A stretch of DNA of 64,000 nt, taken from NCBI GenBank assembly GCA_016584495.1, contig WAID01000005.1, positions 2,492,501 through 2,556,500 on the forward strand, written 5' to 3'. The position numbers were made by a program, and so were the translations under genes. This stretch comes from Celoporthe dispersa (Eukaryota > Ascomycota > Sordariomycetes > Diaporthales > Cryphonectriaceae). Every line of letters begins with the position of its first letter. Position 1 is the first letter of the stretch. The notes beneath the pieces are model-generated. The model saw only the letters and a list, made by a program, of their open reading frames with translations. It was not told where the DNA came from and did not search any database. Shown here in pieces: positions 12,301 through 23,757 of this stretch.

Positions 12301-13151
12301 ACAGCTACCTGAAGGTACAAGTGCCGTTCGAGTCTGAAAATGGTGGTGTGGGTGAGAGAGTGGGTTCCTTGTTTGGGAGGAGGGGGGGAGGATTGTGTGA
12401 CCTGAGTGGACCAGAAGGAGAACGGGTGACGATCATCTACAAGGGATAAGGACAGGGTGGGAGATGGATGAAGGGGGCTCAGAGGGTTCAATGGTGGTGT
12501 GCCCAGCTTGTTTACTTTCCTTGACCTTTTTTTCTCTTTTCTTCTTTTCTTCTTTCCTTCTTTTCTTCTTTTTCTTTTTTGGGGTTTTCCTGTTAGCCAT
12601 GGGTGGCCGCGCCGCCAGATGATGTGTGGCGCTCTTGTCTTGGGTTGGTGGTGTGCATGAGGGAGAAAGAGTGCATGGGGGTGTGCGTGGAGGCTGACCT
12701 GACAAAACCAAAATCCCGAGCGATCCAGCTCGCCTCCGGACCTCCCACATCCACCCACACTTGCCTGGATCCAGGGTTCCAGGCTCGAGCGGTCGTGACC
12801 TGATCAGCCATACAAGGTATAGCGGGGGTGATCTGGTGATCAGCACAGTGATCTTGTCGATGCCGAAACGAGGTGCATGTAATATCTGGGCCCAAAAACG
12901 TGTGCCAACAACGGTAAGGCGCTGAGAAGTAAATACTTAAGGAAAGGTCATGTCAGCCTTTTGAGCCCAAGCGCCCGCCCCGTCGTCATCCTCTCTCTCC
13001 CTGGAAGACTAATACTACTACTATAGGGACTACTACTATGATAGTATGTACAGACTCTAGAGGTCGAGGCCTCGAGCCAAGTGACGACAGGCGGAAGAGG
13101 CTGGAAGAAGGGCGGATACCAACCAGGCCGGCCCGTTATCTCGATGGGTGG

Positions 13152-13170
13152 GTGTGTGTGTGTGTGTGTG
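13152..13170. repeat. GT microsatellite
   Basis: A perfect (GT/TG)n run of about 19 nt in the gene-poor region. Confidence 0.9.
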
Positions 13171-15024
13171 CACCTCGCACGGAAGTACTCCGGTACGGCA
13201 GAGTATAAGTCTCCGCAACGTGCACGCTTGAAGGACAAATTAGCCCCTTCACATCACCCCCCCTCCCCATCGCCGATGTAACCCTGACGGCCTCTCTGTC
13301 CTGCGGGAAGTGTGTGCAGCGTGAATGATGATCTCCGGTCAACACACCCGCAGGAATGCGGAGCGATGTTGCTCTGTGGGTTGCGGGTAGAGGCGCTTCA
13401 GTGTCCAGTCAGGAGGGCCCCTTTTTCTTGAACATGTCATTGCCAAAAGGAAAAGATCCATGATCTCATCTGGACCCCTTCGGCAGAGCAGAGAGGACAA
13501 AAAGGAAAGGAAAAAAAGGACAACAAAATCAACATATACCAAAATCTTGGGAAGGGCGGAGCGGAGAGGTGGCACAGAAAAGCCATCAGAGTTCCAGCGT
13601 GGTACTGTGGATTTTTTTATAAACGCGCAAGCCGCGACTAATATTCCCTCCCCTCCCCCCCAAGGCCCGAGGCTAGAGAGACAAAAGATGTCGTCGCACG
13701 GACGGCTCGCATCGATGCACTGACTTTAAGTTGGAACGACGTGCAGCGGATCTCTGCTGTACCATGTACTGAACCATAAGTCCTACCATGGTTTTAGCAC
13801 TCTAAGTCACTGTAAAGAGTGGCAGCCCACCTCCAGCGCCACGAGCCGTTTGCATGGGGCATCCATCCTTCAGGGGCGAACCTGGTTTCTCTCTCCCTCC
13901 CTGTCTCTTGTTCCTTTTCTTCTTTTTTTTTCTTCTCTTTTCCTCTCTTCTCTTTTCCCCCTCCTTTTCTCTCTTTCTCGGGGTTTCATGGCTGCTACTG
14001 TAGTATCGTAGTACAGCACTGGTGACCGGGTCCTCTCTGCATACTACTAGTACTGTACCATGCTACTATAAGTAGCGTGCATGTCTTGCAACCCGCAAGA
14101 TTCGCGAGGGTTGGCGTGCGGGATGATAACGATTAGGTCGACAAGCGAGGTCTCACACACTTGCCTCCTCGACCCGGGATATTTATACACCCGCCTGGCA
14201 GCATGGGGCCATAGATTCCCGAGGTTGTGCAAGAGGACGGCTGGGACGGCCACAGCGGGTGGTGGTGCTGCAGCGAAGAGCGTGCCGCCGCGATAGGCGT
14301 AAGAGTTAGTGGTAGTGGTAGGGGTTAGTGTGGTACAGCAGTCACCTGGGCAGGGAGGATGTCTCGACGACAGGTAGAGGTCCCCTGACGGGCGGACATG
14401 GCTTATACTACCACGGCTTATAAAGCTAAGTGAGTCGTACGGCATGCTCATCGTCCATCAAGGGACAGAGACAAGCGCCATGGACTGATCCAGGATCTCT
14501 AGATCGAATTGTCAGCCAGCGTGTTGGGGTGGGGGGGAGGGGGGCGATCTGCTCCCGTCAGCTCTGGGCTGGCGTGCTCTTGGTGCACATCATGGCCCAC
14601 GAGGACGACAAGAAGGAGGACCGCGTAAGGCCCAGCCATCCTCACAACTCGTGTAAGACAAGGTCGTCATTGTTCACGGCGCGCTACCTATTGTACACGA
14701 CTTACAGGCCGGTGCATCGACATTCCAGATAAATCGACACAAGACTCAGCAGCCACACCTTCTCGGATCATCCTTCCCGTGACCGTAGCTCATGACCCCC
14801 GGCGGACCCTTTTGCCCTGCCACGGCGAGGCCCTCCTCTCTTCTTCTTCGGAGTCCAGGTATGAGGCAAATACCGGTAGTGGAGGGCAGCCAAAAAGGGG
14901 GGGGTGTGTGTGTTAGCAGCCAGCAGGCAAAAAGCCTTGCCTGAGCTCTTCACACTCGACTGTTTCTTGACGCTCACTGGGCCAGCAACCCTGGCGTGTG
15001 CCCTACTTTTACCTGAAATGAGTG

Positions 15025-15059
<35 letters not shown>

Positions 15060-15118
15060 TGTGTGGGTATGGGTATGTGTGTGCGCGAGCGTGTAGGTGT
15101 GTGTGAGTGTGTGGGAAT
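15025..15118. repeat. Long imperfect GT microsatellite
   Basis: About 94 nt of GT-dominated sequence with the first 28 nt perfect. It is the longest dinucleotide repeat in the window and a likely polymorphic locus. Confidence 0.9.
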
Positions 15119-17558
15119 GCCCCCTACTTAGTCCCGTGGAGGAGGTAAGGTTCCGGACCGGACTGCAGCTCGGCTCCGGATTGGAGGCCGCCACCTTTTT
15201 TTCTTCTTCTTCTTCTTTTCCTTCTCATGTTCTTCTTTTTTCCTTCGTGTAAGAAAATACCGTATTTTTTGTTCTGTCTGACCCCAAGATCAAAAAAAAA
15301 GAGAGAGAGATAGCACGTATGACCACCAAGGTTCAGCTCTGCATCTGATCATCTGCACCCACAACGACGCAACTCCGCATGACATTCATAGTACATGGCA
15401 TCCAAGAAAGTTCTCGCCCCAAGGGCACGGCGGATGTGCCCAGCCGGGTGGGTACTGTACCGACCATGTATGTCTCGCGGCTATGGTAGATTTTGCGAGC
15501 ATGCGTCCGCTTGACAATGCAACGGTAAGCACCCTGTTGGACTGGGGAGGGAAACATGCAGCCTGCGGCCTCACCACGGTTGGGGAATTGGCACCCAACA
15601 TGACCAGCCTGTGCCGAGAGATGGTTGCCAAGTACGAACTTACGTCCGAGGAGAGATACGCGGCGAGGAAAAAGAAAAGATCTCCTCCGATCAAGCCCTG
15701 CATCCAGACCACTCACGTGAAGAGGGAAATGTAACTGGTTGGGTGGGGGAGGGAACGACTCTATCCTACCTGGTCGCGTCTCATCTTGGTTTCGATCAGG
15801 CCGTAAATTGAACCTGCATGGCGTCTCTGGTTCCGAAGGCCGATATTGCCCCTCCTCTCCCCCCCACATTTGTGTCCGTCGGCCTGGACTGCAGAACCAG
15901 GACTAAGTAATACGTAGTAGCGCTCCTCTGAAGATCACAGTACTTAGATGGTTCCATGGTAGCTGAGCAGTGTCCTAGCCTATCGTCAATGTTGCCCTCT
16001 CCTCCTTCACCCGCCGGCAGAACATCCGGCCGAACCTGAAGGGGTGGCCGCCAGAGGGCCGACCTGTGCAGCTGGATCGAACCTGCAGCTCTTGTTTCCC
16101 CGTCCTGTCGGGCTGGAGGAGGCAAGGAAGGTCTTTCAATGCATGGGATGGGCCTAGAGAGGAGAACTGCATCAGAAGCCGGAGAGGCGTGGCTTCAGCC
16201 CACTGACAACAATGACCTGGCGTGGGTTCTGGCTGGAATCAAACCGAGCGGAACTTTCCTAAAAGAGCACACAAACATGTCTTCCGTGCTTTTGTGAGAT
16301 TCACATGACAAACAGCTCACCGCCTGCGCGGGAACCCGTCGACAATAATGGCATCATCATCCTACCTAAGTAATCTAGCGGGGCCCTTTGATGAGGAACG
16401 GACTGGGTTCAGGGTCAGTGAGATGTAAGTTAGTTCTCACGTTGAGCCACGGCAGGGCCTGACCCCATCAAGGTCCACCACGCCCAACGGGGGGCTGGCC
16501 CTGGGCTGGCTGGCTGGTTCGCGGGCTGACTGCTCAGATCTCGCCGCCTCGTCGAGCTTGCACAAGGCTTGCCAAGGAAGACTGCGAGTGTAGGTGGCCT
16601 GCGACTTGTTCACCGAGGTCGTGGTCGTGTAAGTCCTATTGAAGTGACGAATGGCGACGCGTCATCTTTTTCTTCTTTTTTTCTCCTTTCTTTTTAATTT
16701 ATACGAAGGACTCGAAGACGATATGCAGGACTCGACCGATACGTCAAAAGAAACATGCAAATCAGCCCAACCACGCCATGTGCCTACGGTCACTGCCACA
16801 CCCTCCACAGGTTCGAGAGTTAATGATTACGACCCACACTCTTTTCCCCCTCTGTTCCTTTCCGCTTCTCCTTCTTTTTTTTCTTCTTCTTCTCACTGTA
16901 CATCGTACTGTGCTGTACCTCTGTACTCGATAGGCTAAACACTGTGACCACAGACCAGAGTCATCAGCCGCCCGCGAGAGACACCATCGACAAGCCACGA
17001 GACACTTGCCGTCCGAGACCCCCACATGCAATGCGTCCCCATGCTAGATTGTCTCCCCATGTATCTGTGTGTTCTTTGGATGTACCTGTCCTCACCATGA
17101 CAGCCAGGACCCCCAGGTTTCGTGGTTCTACATAAAGTAGTATGTATAAGTAAGTATCGAGACGGGGGTGTTGGTGGTTGGGGAGAGGGGGAGGGTTTCC
17201 TGTCACGCCGTCGAGTTAAGCGTGTGCTATACTTCCTCGAGTGTAATATTTTGGCAACAGTGCCTTGTCTGGGCTCCATCGTGTGCTATCGCGTGCTGCT
17301 GAACCTGACCATGCCTGCCGCGGCCGCGGCCGTGTGGCCTGCTGAAAAGAGAGGGCATGAGACGAGGAGGATGAGTGGAGGAACAGTGACGGCCCCCCTG
17401 CCCCCCTCCTCGCCGCCCCACGCCTCTCCCCAGATGCAGGAGTTGGAGCTGGGCAGCAATACATTGCATGCAGGCAATGCTATGCTCAAGGCAGACTCGT
17501 CCTCAGCCTCTTTCCTGAGAGAGAGCGAGGCAAGAAGGAAAACAGGGGCGATGAGTCG

Positions 17559-17601
17559 TAAAAAAAAAAAAAAAGAAAGAAAAAAAAGAAAAGATGAAGA
17601 G
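17559..17601. repeat. A-rich mononucleotide tract
   Basis: Runs of A separated by single G residues, with one run of about 15 A. Confidence 0.85.
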
Positions 17602-18453
17602 AGAGTACACGAATGGTACATGAGGTACATGAATAATGTGATTGATTGCTGCCCAGCGCCCTCCCCCTCCCGCTTGAGTAACATCGAGTAACATCGAGTC
17701 TCAAGGCCTTCCTTCTCTGTTCTTCCTCTCTGTCCCCCCTCTTAATGCCTTTCCATACCAACACGGTACTAAATACATACATCCGTGCTTGTGCCCACTC
17801 CCCCCCCCCCCCGCCGGGGAAATCCAACCCTCTTTCTCTGTTTCTCTCCCTCTTCCCTCCGTCGATTGGTCAGAGGTGGGGACTGCTGTCTCTTGTCTGG
17901 TCTACAAAGGTATCCGCGTTTTGCCGCACATGCCATAGTAGTAATAATAAGATGGGCCGGTTGCCTACTCGCCTATTTGCCTACCGTACTTATGTTCCAC
18001 TTACACTTCTTTCTTGACATCTTCTCCGTTCTGCTCTCGCCTTCTCCCGCTCCTCCTCCTGCTGCTGCTGCTGCTGCTGCACCTCTGCCTCCTCGCACAG
18101 CTGGCTAGACACCCTCACACGCCTCGTGCTTCTTCACCCTCCTCGAAACTCACCTGATCGGCAGTTGGGACCTTGGTCCCGCCTCGCCCTCGTCACGCAT
18201 ATTGGAAGGGACCTCATTGGCAGGTTTGGGAGGCGGCGGCAGCCGTGCATCCTCCAGCACACGTACCTCCCTCTGAACCGTTCTGGGCCCAAATCCATCC
18301 TACTTTATCCCACGTCCCAGACACACAGACACCCACCCACCCCTGCCAAGTTCCTTAGTACCCACCAGGGCCGACCCAGGCTGTCGGCAACATCCTGCTG
18401 CGTGGTCCGAGCACCCACAGCAGTGGGCATCCCGAAGGAGGAGAGACAGTGAA

Positions 18454-18476
18454 AGAGAGAGAGAGAGAGAGAGAGA
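18454..18476. repeat. GA microsatellite
   Basis: A (GA)n run of about 23 nt in the presumed upstream region of the CCCH gene. Confidence 0.85.
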
Positions 18477-18729
18477 TCTGGGGTGACTCGACGTTGGTGA
18501 GACGAGAAACAGTCGCGGGTCTCCCAAAGTCTTCTCCAAGCTAGGGAAACACAAGAGAAAAGAAGCGCAAAAACCACCAGTCTTGTGAACACATCTACCG
18601 GACAAGACTGATCGGAATTGCCAGCCCAGGAAAGGGAAGAAAGGAAAAAAAAAAAAAAAAGAAAAGAACAGGCAGACACAAGAGTATCGTTTCGGAGGAC
18701 GATTGAGGTTGGCCACTTCTGGACTCGAC

Positions 18730-18760
18730 CCCTCCTCCTCCTCCTCCTCCTCCTCCTCCT
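18730..18760. repeat. CTC trinucleotide repeat
   Basis: About ten CTC/TCC units followed by GCTGCTGCAGCAG; non-coding here. Confidence 0.85.
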
Positions 18761-19500
18761 GCTGCTGCAGCAGGATCAGCACACCAACCCTATTTGACAC
18801 ACACACACACAGAGAGAGAGAGAGAAAAGAGTGGTAACCGAAATTAACAAAGAGAAGAAAGAAAGAGAAAAGAAAAAAAAAGGAAGGGGAAAAAAAGAGA
18901 GGTGAAAGATCGAGAGACAGGAAAGATTGTGGAAAATAAAAGACGGAAATACCCACCCACAACCACCGATAACGATATTCCTCGGAGCGGTGTTTGCATT
19001 GATTGCATCTTCGTCTCGAGGTGGAGGGTATCGTCGGATCTTTACCTTCTCGCTAGGACTCGGGATTCTCTTCTCCCTTGGCTGCCTCTTGTCTGCTTCT
19101 TCTTCTCTTTCTCCTTCTCTCTGTTGTTGTTGGCTGCTATTCGTCCTGGGATCGTCACCTCATCTTCCCACCCTACTTCAGCACCTCGCGAGAGGCTCCG
19201 TCGTCAGCGGCGGCTATCGCCTGAAAGAGAAGTTTTGTGGAGGTAGGACACCCCTTCCAGCGGCGGGTTACAGGCCTTATCAGCAAGCCTATCGACCCCG
19301 ACCCCTCATTTCTGGCGCTCCTATCCGACCCGCCTCACCGCCTGGAGCCCACAGGGCCCTAGAGCCTGTCTCCCACCGACTTAGGGCCCTGCAGAAGGGA
19401 AAGAAAACCCCCCTCCCCTCCGTCCTCACCACCCCCTCCCCGCCCCAGAGGGCCTAAGGGGAGAGAGGGTGAGCGAGGAATAGGACCCCCTCCCCCAACC

Positions 19501-22500
19501 ATGCTGTCCAGCGCGGGGCACCCCTCGCATTTGACCCTTCACACGCACCAGCACCAGCACCAGCACCAGCACCCGCAGCAGTTAAAACCTTCACCTCTTT
19601 CTTCCGCCGACAACGCCCCGCGCTCTCTGCACCTCAACGCTGTGCAGGCCATCAATACCCACCACGGCTACAGCACACCGTCCTCTTACACCCACACGAA
19701 CCATTCGAACCCCAGCCTGAACTCGCTCGCCAGCTCGAGTTCGTACTCGCAATCTCTCCCCCACCACCCCCTCCCTCCCCACAAGCTGAGGGCGGGTACC
19801 CGGCGGCGCAAACCTCTCCGAGTACCGCCAGCAACACCAGCAGCAGCAACAGCAGCAGCAACAACAACAACCACAACAGCAGCAGCAGCAGCGGCAGCAA
19901 TCACAGCAGCACCACCAGCCGCAGCAACAACCGCTGGGCCGTGTCAAGACCAGCGGTCCCAGCGTCGTCCACAACAACAGCGCGCGCGCGGCAGGCTACG
20001 GCGGCAATAATACTCTCAGCGGGAACAGCAACAATAACACCAACGGTAACGGAGGAGGGAGCTCAAAAGGGTCGACCACGAACACAGCAATGTCCTCGTC
20101 CAACGCGGTCGCAGCTGGGCCCGCGCCTGGCAATGCTGCACCTCCACCCCCCGGCGGCAGGTTTGACGGCCCAAGAAGCCCTCCGAGTGAGTGTCGACCG
20201 GCCCAACCACCTGGAGTTATATTCGTACCACCACCCATGTCCTCGAGCGAGGCTATCACACGTCCTCTCTACCTCCCTGCCGCTCTGAGGTCTTGGGTCT
20301 CTTCCCTCCAGTGCACCAAGACATGGAGGTCGTCGAGTACTGCCTCGCCAGATCCCCCCGTCCTGGTGGAATATCCTCCTTCGCCTTCCCTACCAATCGG
20401 CCCATGTGCCCTTCAATTCACCTCACAATCCTTCCAACCCACCTGTCTTGTCTTGCCATGACCTGCAGGACGCCCTACCTCCCCTCTCTTACACTCCTTC
20501 CCCTCCCCTCCTCTGACACAGCGTGCCTTTTGCCAATTTGTATGGTCTGCAGGGCCTGTCGCTGACTCGCACGATATTGTACAGATACCGCACATGTCCC
20601 ATGCAAATTCTTCCGTCAGGGCGCATGCCAGGCCGGATCAGCCTGTCCTTTCAGTCACGACATTGGGGCGGCAGCCGAGACCGTCTGCAAATACTTCGCA
20701 AAGGTAGGTACCACACACTACCGCACCAGCGCCTCTCTCTCTCTCTCGCGCGCGCGGTAATGCCACAACCGCTGGCTGGCTGACGGGGAGCGGTTGTGGC
20801 CGTAACCCGCCTGAAGAAACCCCCACACCCCCACCTCTCCACGCCCTCGAGGAGGCGTCTTGTGTGTTGCCTTACACAACAGCAGCACGACGTCTACATC
20901 CGGTCCATACGGACAGCTCCGCAGCCAGGCACTGACAACCCACCTTTCTACAGGGCAACTGCAAGTTCGGTCCCAAATGCGCCAACATTCACGTCCTGCC
21001 CGACGGGCGACGCATCAACTACGGCAAGAATGGCGTCACCGTCACGCCCATCAACTTCGGCAACCGACTGAACCCCATGGCGTATGGCCACTCCTCCAAC
21101 TCCGCCCTCACCAACTCCTTCATGCGCGCCGAGGCCGTCCCGCCGTACACGTCCTACGCGAACGCAACCGACGACCGATACAACCAGGGGCTGGGCAGGC
21201 AGCCCAGCATGGACGGCGGCCTGCCCACCATCGATACGCAGTACAGCGGTGCGACCTCGCCCTATGGCTCACCCCACGGCGGGGCGGAAGAGACAAACCG
21301 TGGTGGTTTCGGCCTCTCGCCCGTCTCGGCCGTCAAGGGGCTTTCCGTGCTCGATGCACCTCTCCCGGCCTCCTTCGACTCCAACGGCATCTCCCATGCA
21401 GCCCGGTACGGACCTTGGCCCGCCTCCGTCCCTAACCAGTTTGGCATAGAGTCCCCGTCCCCGTCGCTGAGCAACGCCAAGGACTCGAGGACCTCCGAGA
21501 CGCTCAAGATGCTGCACACCTCAGCCTTCGGCTCTAACGAACACCTGTCGCCGTCACAGCTGGGAGGTGATGCCGAGAACATGGGCAGCAGCCCGCCCCA
21601 GCAGCCCATCGGCGAGGAGGTCTACACCCGGCGCGTGATGCACAGCAGCAGCAGCAGGTACGCCAAGCCGAGGCTGCTGAGCGCCAGCGCGCCCAAGGTG
21701 GACAGGGACTGGGACGACAACTTCCTGTTCCTCGAGGAGGACTACGTCCCGGTCGAGCTGGCCAACGACCTGCTCACGCCGGCAGAGAAGGCGAGGAGGG
21801 GCAGCGTGAGGGTGCCGGACGGGAACGAGCAGAACACATCGGGCGAGAGCAGCACCAAGTACGGCAGCCCCTTCGGCGCCGGCAGCCCAAGCCGGTGGAA
21901 CACGCTGTTTGAGCGGCAGAAGGAGGAGCAGTCCGGTGCGGGTGCGCTGGGCAGGAGCCTGAAAGGCGCGAGCGCATTCGGCCACGTGGGTAGCCCGCTG
22001 CGCAACTCGAGCCTGGCCTCGGGGATCGACCTCGTCGGACAAAACGGCTCGAGCAGCAGACCCAGCCTGGCCGGAAGCAGGACCGGCAGCGGCACCGAAT
22101 CACTCTCCGCGCTGACCCAGCAGATCCAGCGGACGAGGCTGAACGACGACAGCAGCCTGGGCTCGAGTCCGCACCTGCACCCGAGTGCCGCGAACAACAG
22201 GCCGACAGGCATGATGGCCTCGGGCCTGGGGGCGATCGGTTCTAAGGAGACCGAGAGGAACCGAGCCCTTGAGCGACATATCAGCAGCGGGTCGATCGGT
22301 TCCAACGCCAACGGGCGGTTCACGACGCCGATCGACGAGGAGGACCCAAGCTTTGTGTTCAGCATGGAAGAGGACGATGAGGCGGCACAGCGGGAGAAGA
22401 GCAGGCTTCGGCAGTCAGGAGGCTTCGGCGTCGGCTCTAACTGGAACTATGCCAATGTCGCCGGCAAGACTTCGTCTGGCAGCAAGGGATCTGCCGCTGT

Positions 22501-22513
22501 TGAGACCCGCTGA
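19501..22513 (+). CDS. Tandem CCCH zinc-finger protein (yeast Lee1-like), N-terminal frame disturbed
   Basis: A probable RNA-binding protein of roughly 787 residues with three exons: 19501-20186, 20585-20703, 20954-22513 (introns of 398 and 250 nt). The N-terminal quarter is low-complexity (His-Gln, Ser and poly-Gln tracts). Exon 2 and the start of exon 3 encode two fingers, CKFFRQGACQAGSACPFSH and CKYFAKGNCKFGPKCANIH, both C-x7-C-x5-C-x3-H; intron 2 lies inside the second finger. The remainder is a long Ser/Gly/Asn-rich disordered tail with LTPAEKARR-like and EEDPSFVFSMEED motifs. Within exon 1 the frame that begins at ATG 19501 is not the frame that enters exon 2 (poly-Gln then PLGRVKTSGPS); at least one net +1 shift is needed between about 19745 and 19830. 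The CCCH part and the tail are certain; the exact N-terminus is not. Function of this family in moulds is poorly known. Confidence 0.88.
19545..19925. repeat. CAG/CAC/CAA triplet repeats coding His/Gln tracts
   Basis: A CACCAG hexamer repeat near 19545-19580 and a longer CAG/CAA/CAC-rich tract at about 19833-19925. In the frame that continues into exon 2 the second tract encodes poly-Gln; in the other two it reads poly-Ser/Asn or poly-Ala/Thr. Confidence 0.8.
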
Positions 22514-23757
22514 ACGGCAGTGGACCGATCCAAAAGCCCTTTTTGTTTTCTCCCCCCTCCCCTCCCCCCCCTGAGGACACATTACCAGTCTATCTTTCTC
22601 CCCGCCCCCTTTCGGCACGGCAGAAAGATGTCTGACAAGCATGAACGTGAGGCATGGTCCTCCAACGATCGGAGGTCTGCGACATGGGTGATCTGTTGGT
22701 TAGTCTCGGCTGCCTTGTGGACTGCTTTCTGATTCTCATCCGAGGCGCCAATCACATTTCTGGATACGATCACGGGCATTCCGCATCGCGCCTCTGCAAA
22801 ATACAAAATGGCATGGGCTTCTGATATGATGAGCGCGGGCCAGAGACATCCTTGGTTTTCTCTCTCCCCTACCTAAACACACTCGCTCTCGCCTCCTTCG
22901 GGTTGCGACCAATTGCTGAGGCTTCGGCATCTCGCGCGGAAAAAAAGTCTGGACACAGAAAAGGCACGGGATCAAAAGAGAAAGAAAGAGAGAGAAAAAA
23001 ACAAAAGAGGTCATTTGATACACCAAGGAAGGCCGGCCGGGCAGGCGTTTTGGTTCATTTCTCGGATACAGACTCTCTCTACCCCTCCTTCTCTCGCCTA
23101 TGGTGGTCGCTGCGGAGGACGGTAATACTGGCCTACGTCTTCTACAAACGCATAGATATGGACACGGCAAAATAGGCGTGTGTTTGAATTTTCTTTGACC
23201 TAGCACATGGAGTTTGGCTCGGTTCAGGTGGATCGGTAGTCTTTGTAGGGTTTGGAAACCTTTGTTTTCTTCTGGGGTGGTCATCGTGATTCGGCGGCGG
23301 GCATGCCTGGAAGACCATCACGGCGCCTCTTCTCGCATGGCTAATAATATTATCGGCAATAGGGATGCGTAAAGACAGGACTGATCAGAGAAAAATATAT
23401 GTGGATCAAGATATCCTCCGCGTTCATTGTGCTATTTTGTCTGCTAATGTGACGTCTCTCTCAGATCATCCAGGTAAAGTAAAATCCTCGGCACCGACTT
23501 CGGCTGTAGCGTCGCAAGCATCGAGGGTCGGCCAGGGGGGCCCCGCGATCGGTGCAGAGCAAGCTTGTGCAGATGACGCAGGGTTCCCAACTCTCAATGC
23601 AACACCTTTTTTTTTCTTTCTTTTTTTTAACTTTTCTTCCTCGCCCTAGACAAAGAGGCAACGCGAACTTGACGACAGCTCGACGCGTCTCGCGCCACAA
23701 TTTCCCCGCCAATCCCCTCTTCATCCTGACGGCGAGCTGTGGAAATTACCGCCAGCA
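22514..23757. other. Intergenic between CCCH gene and mitochondrial carrier
   Basis: About 1.2 kb with CT-rich tracts after the stop and a T-rich run near 23605-23640, followed by the carrier promoter. Presumably 3' UTR plus promoter. The minus-strand open frame here is Arg-rich and unlike a protein family. Confidence 0.5.

Larger units (their letters stand above)
7687..19500. other. 11.8-kb gene-poor region
   Basis: I find no coding region I can support here. Two textures are visible. From 7.7 to about 10.6 kb the DNA is moderately AT-rich with many scattered stops and no repeats, and may contain decayed sequence. From about 10.7 to 19.5 kb it is GC-richer and full of microsatellites (GA, GT, CTC), poly-purine/pyrimidine tracts and C runs. 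The last 1-1.5 kb, with strong CT tracts, is probably the promoter and long leader of the CCCH gene at 19501. The short open frames within it are low-complexity or unlike any family I know. A non-coding transcript or regulatory region is possible but not shown. Confidence 0.5.

Noticed and set aside
15025..15118. Possible CRISPR-like or telomere-like repeat
   Set aside because: It is a plain dinucleotide microsatellite without spacers; no telomeric TTAGGG array is seen.
18300..18962. 220-residue minus-strand open frame with Phe/Ser/Leu runs
   Set aside because: Translation of microsatellite and poly-purine tracts; apparent hydrophobic segments are an artefact of CT/GA repeats.
18927..19457. 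Plus-strand open frame just before the CCCH start, possible extra N-terminal exon
   Set aside because: Low-complexity, ends 44 bp before ATG 19501 with no splice pair that joins it in phase; more likely leader sequence.
22736..23284. 182-residue minus-strand open frame after the CCCH gene
   Set aside because: Arg-rich reading of CT-rich 3' sequence; no family similarity.
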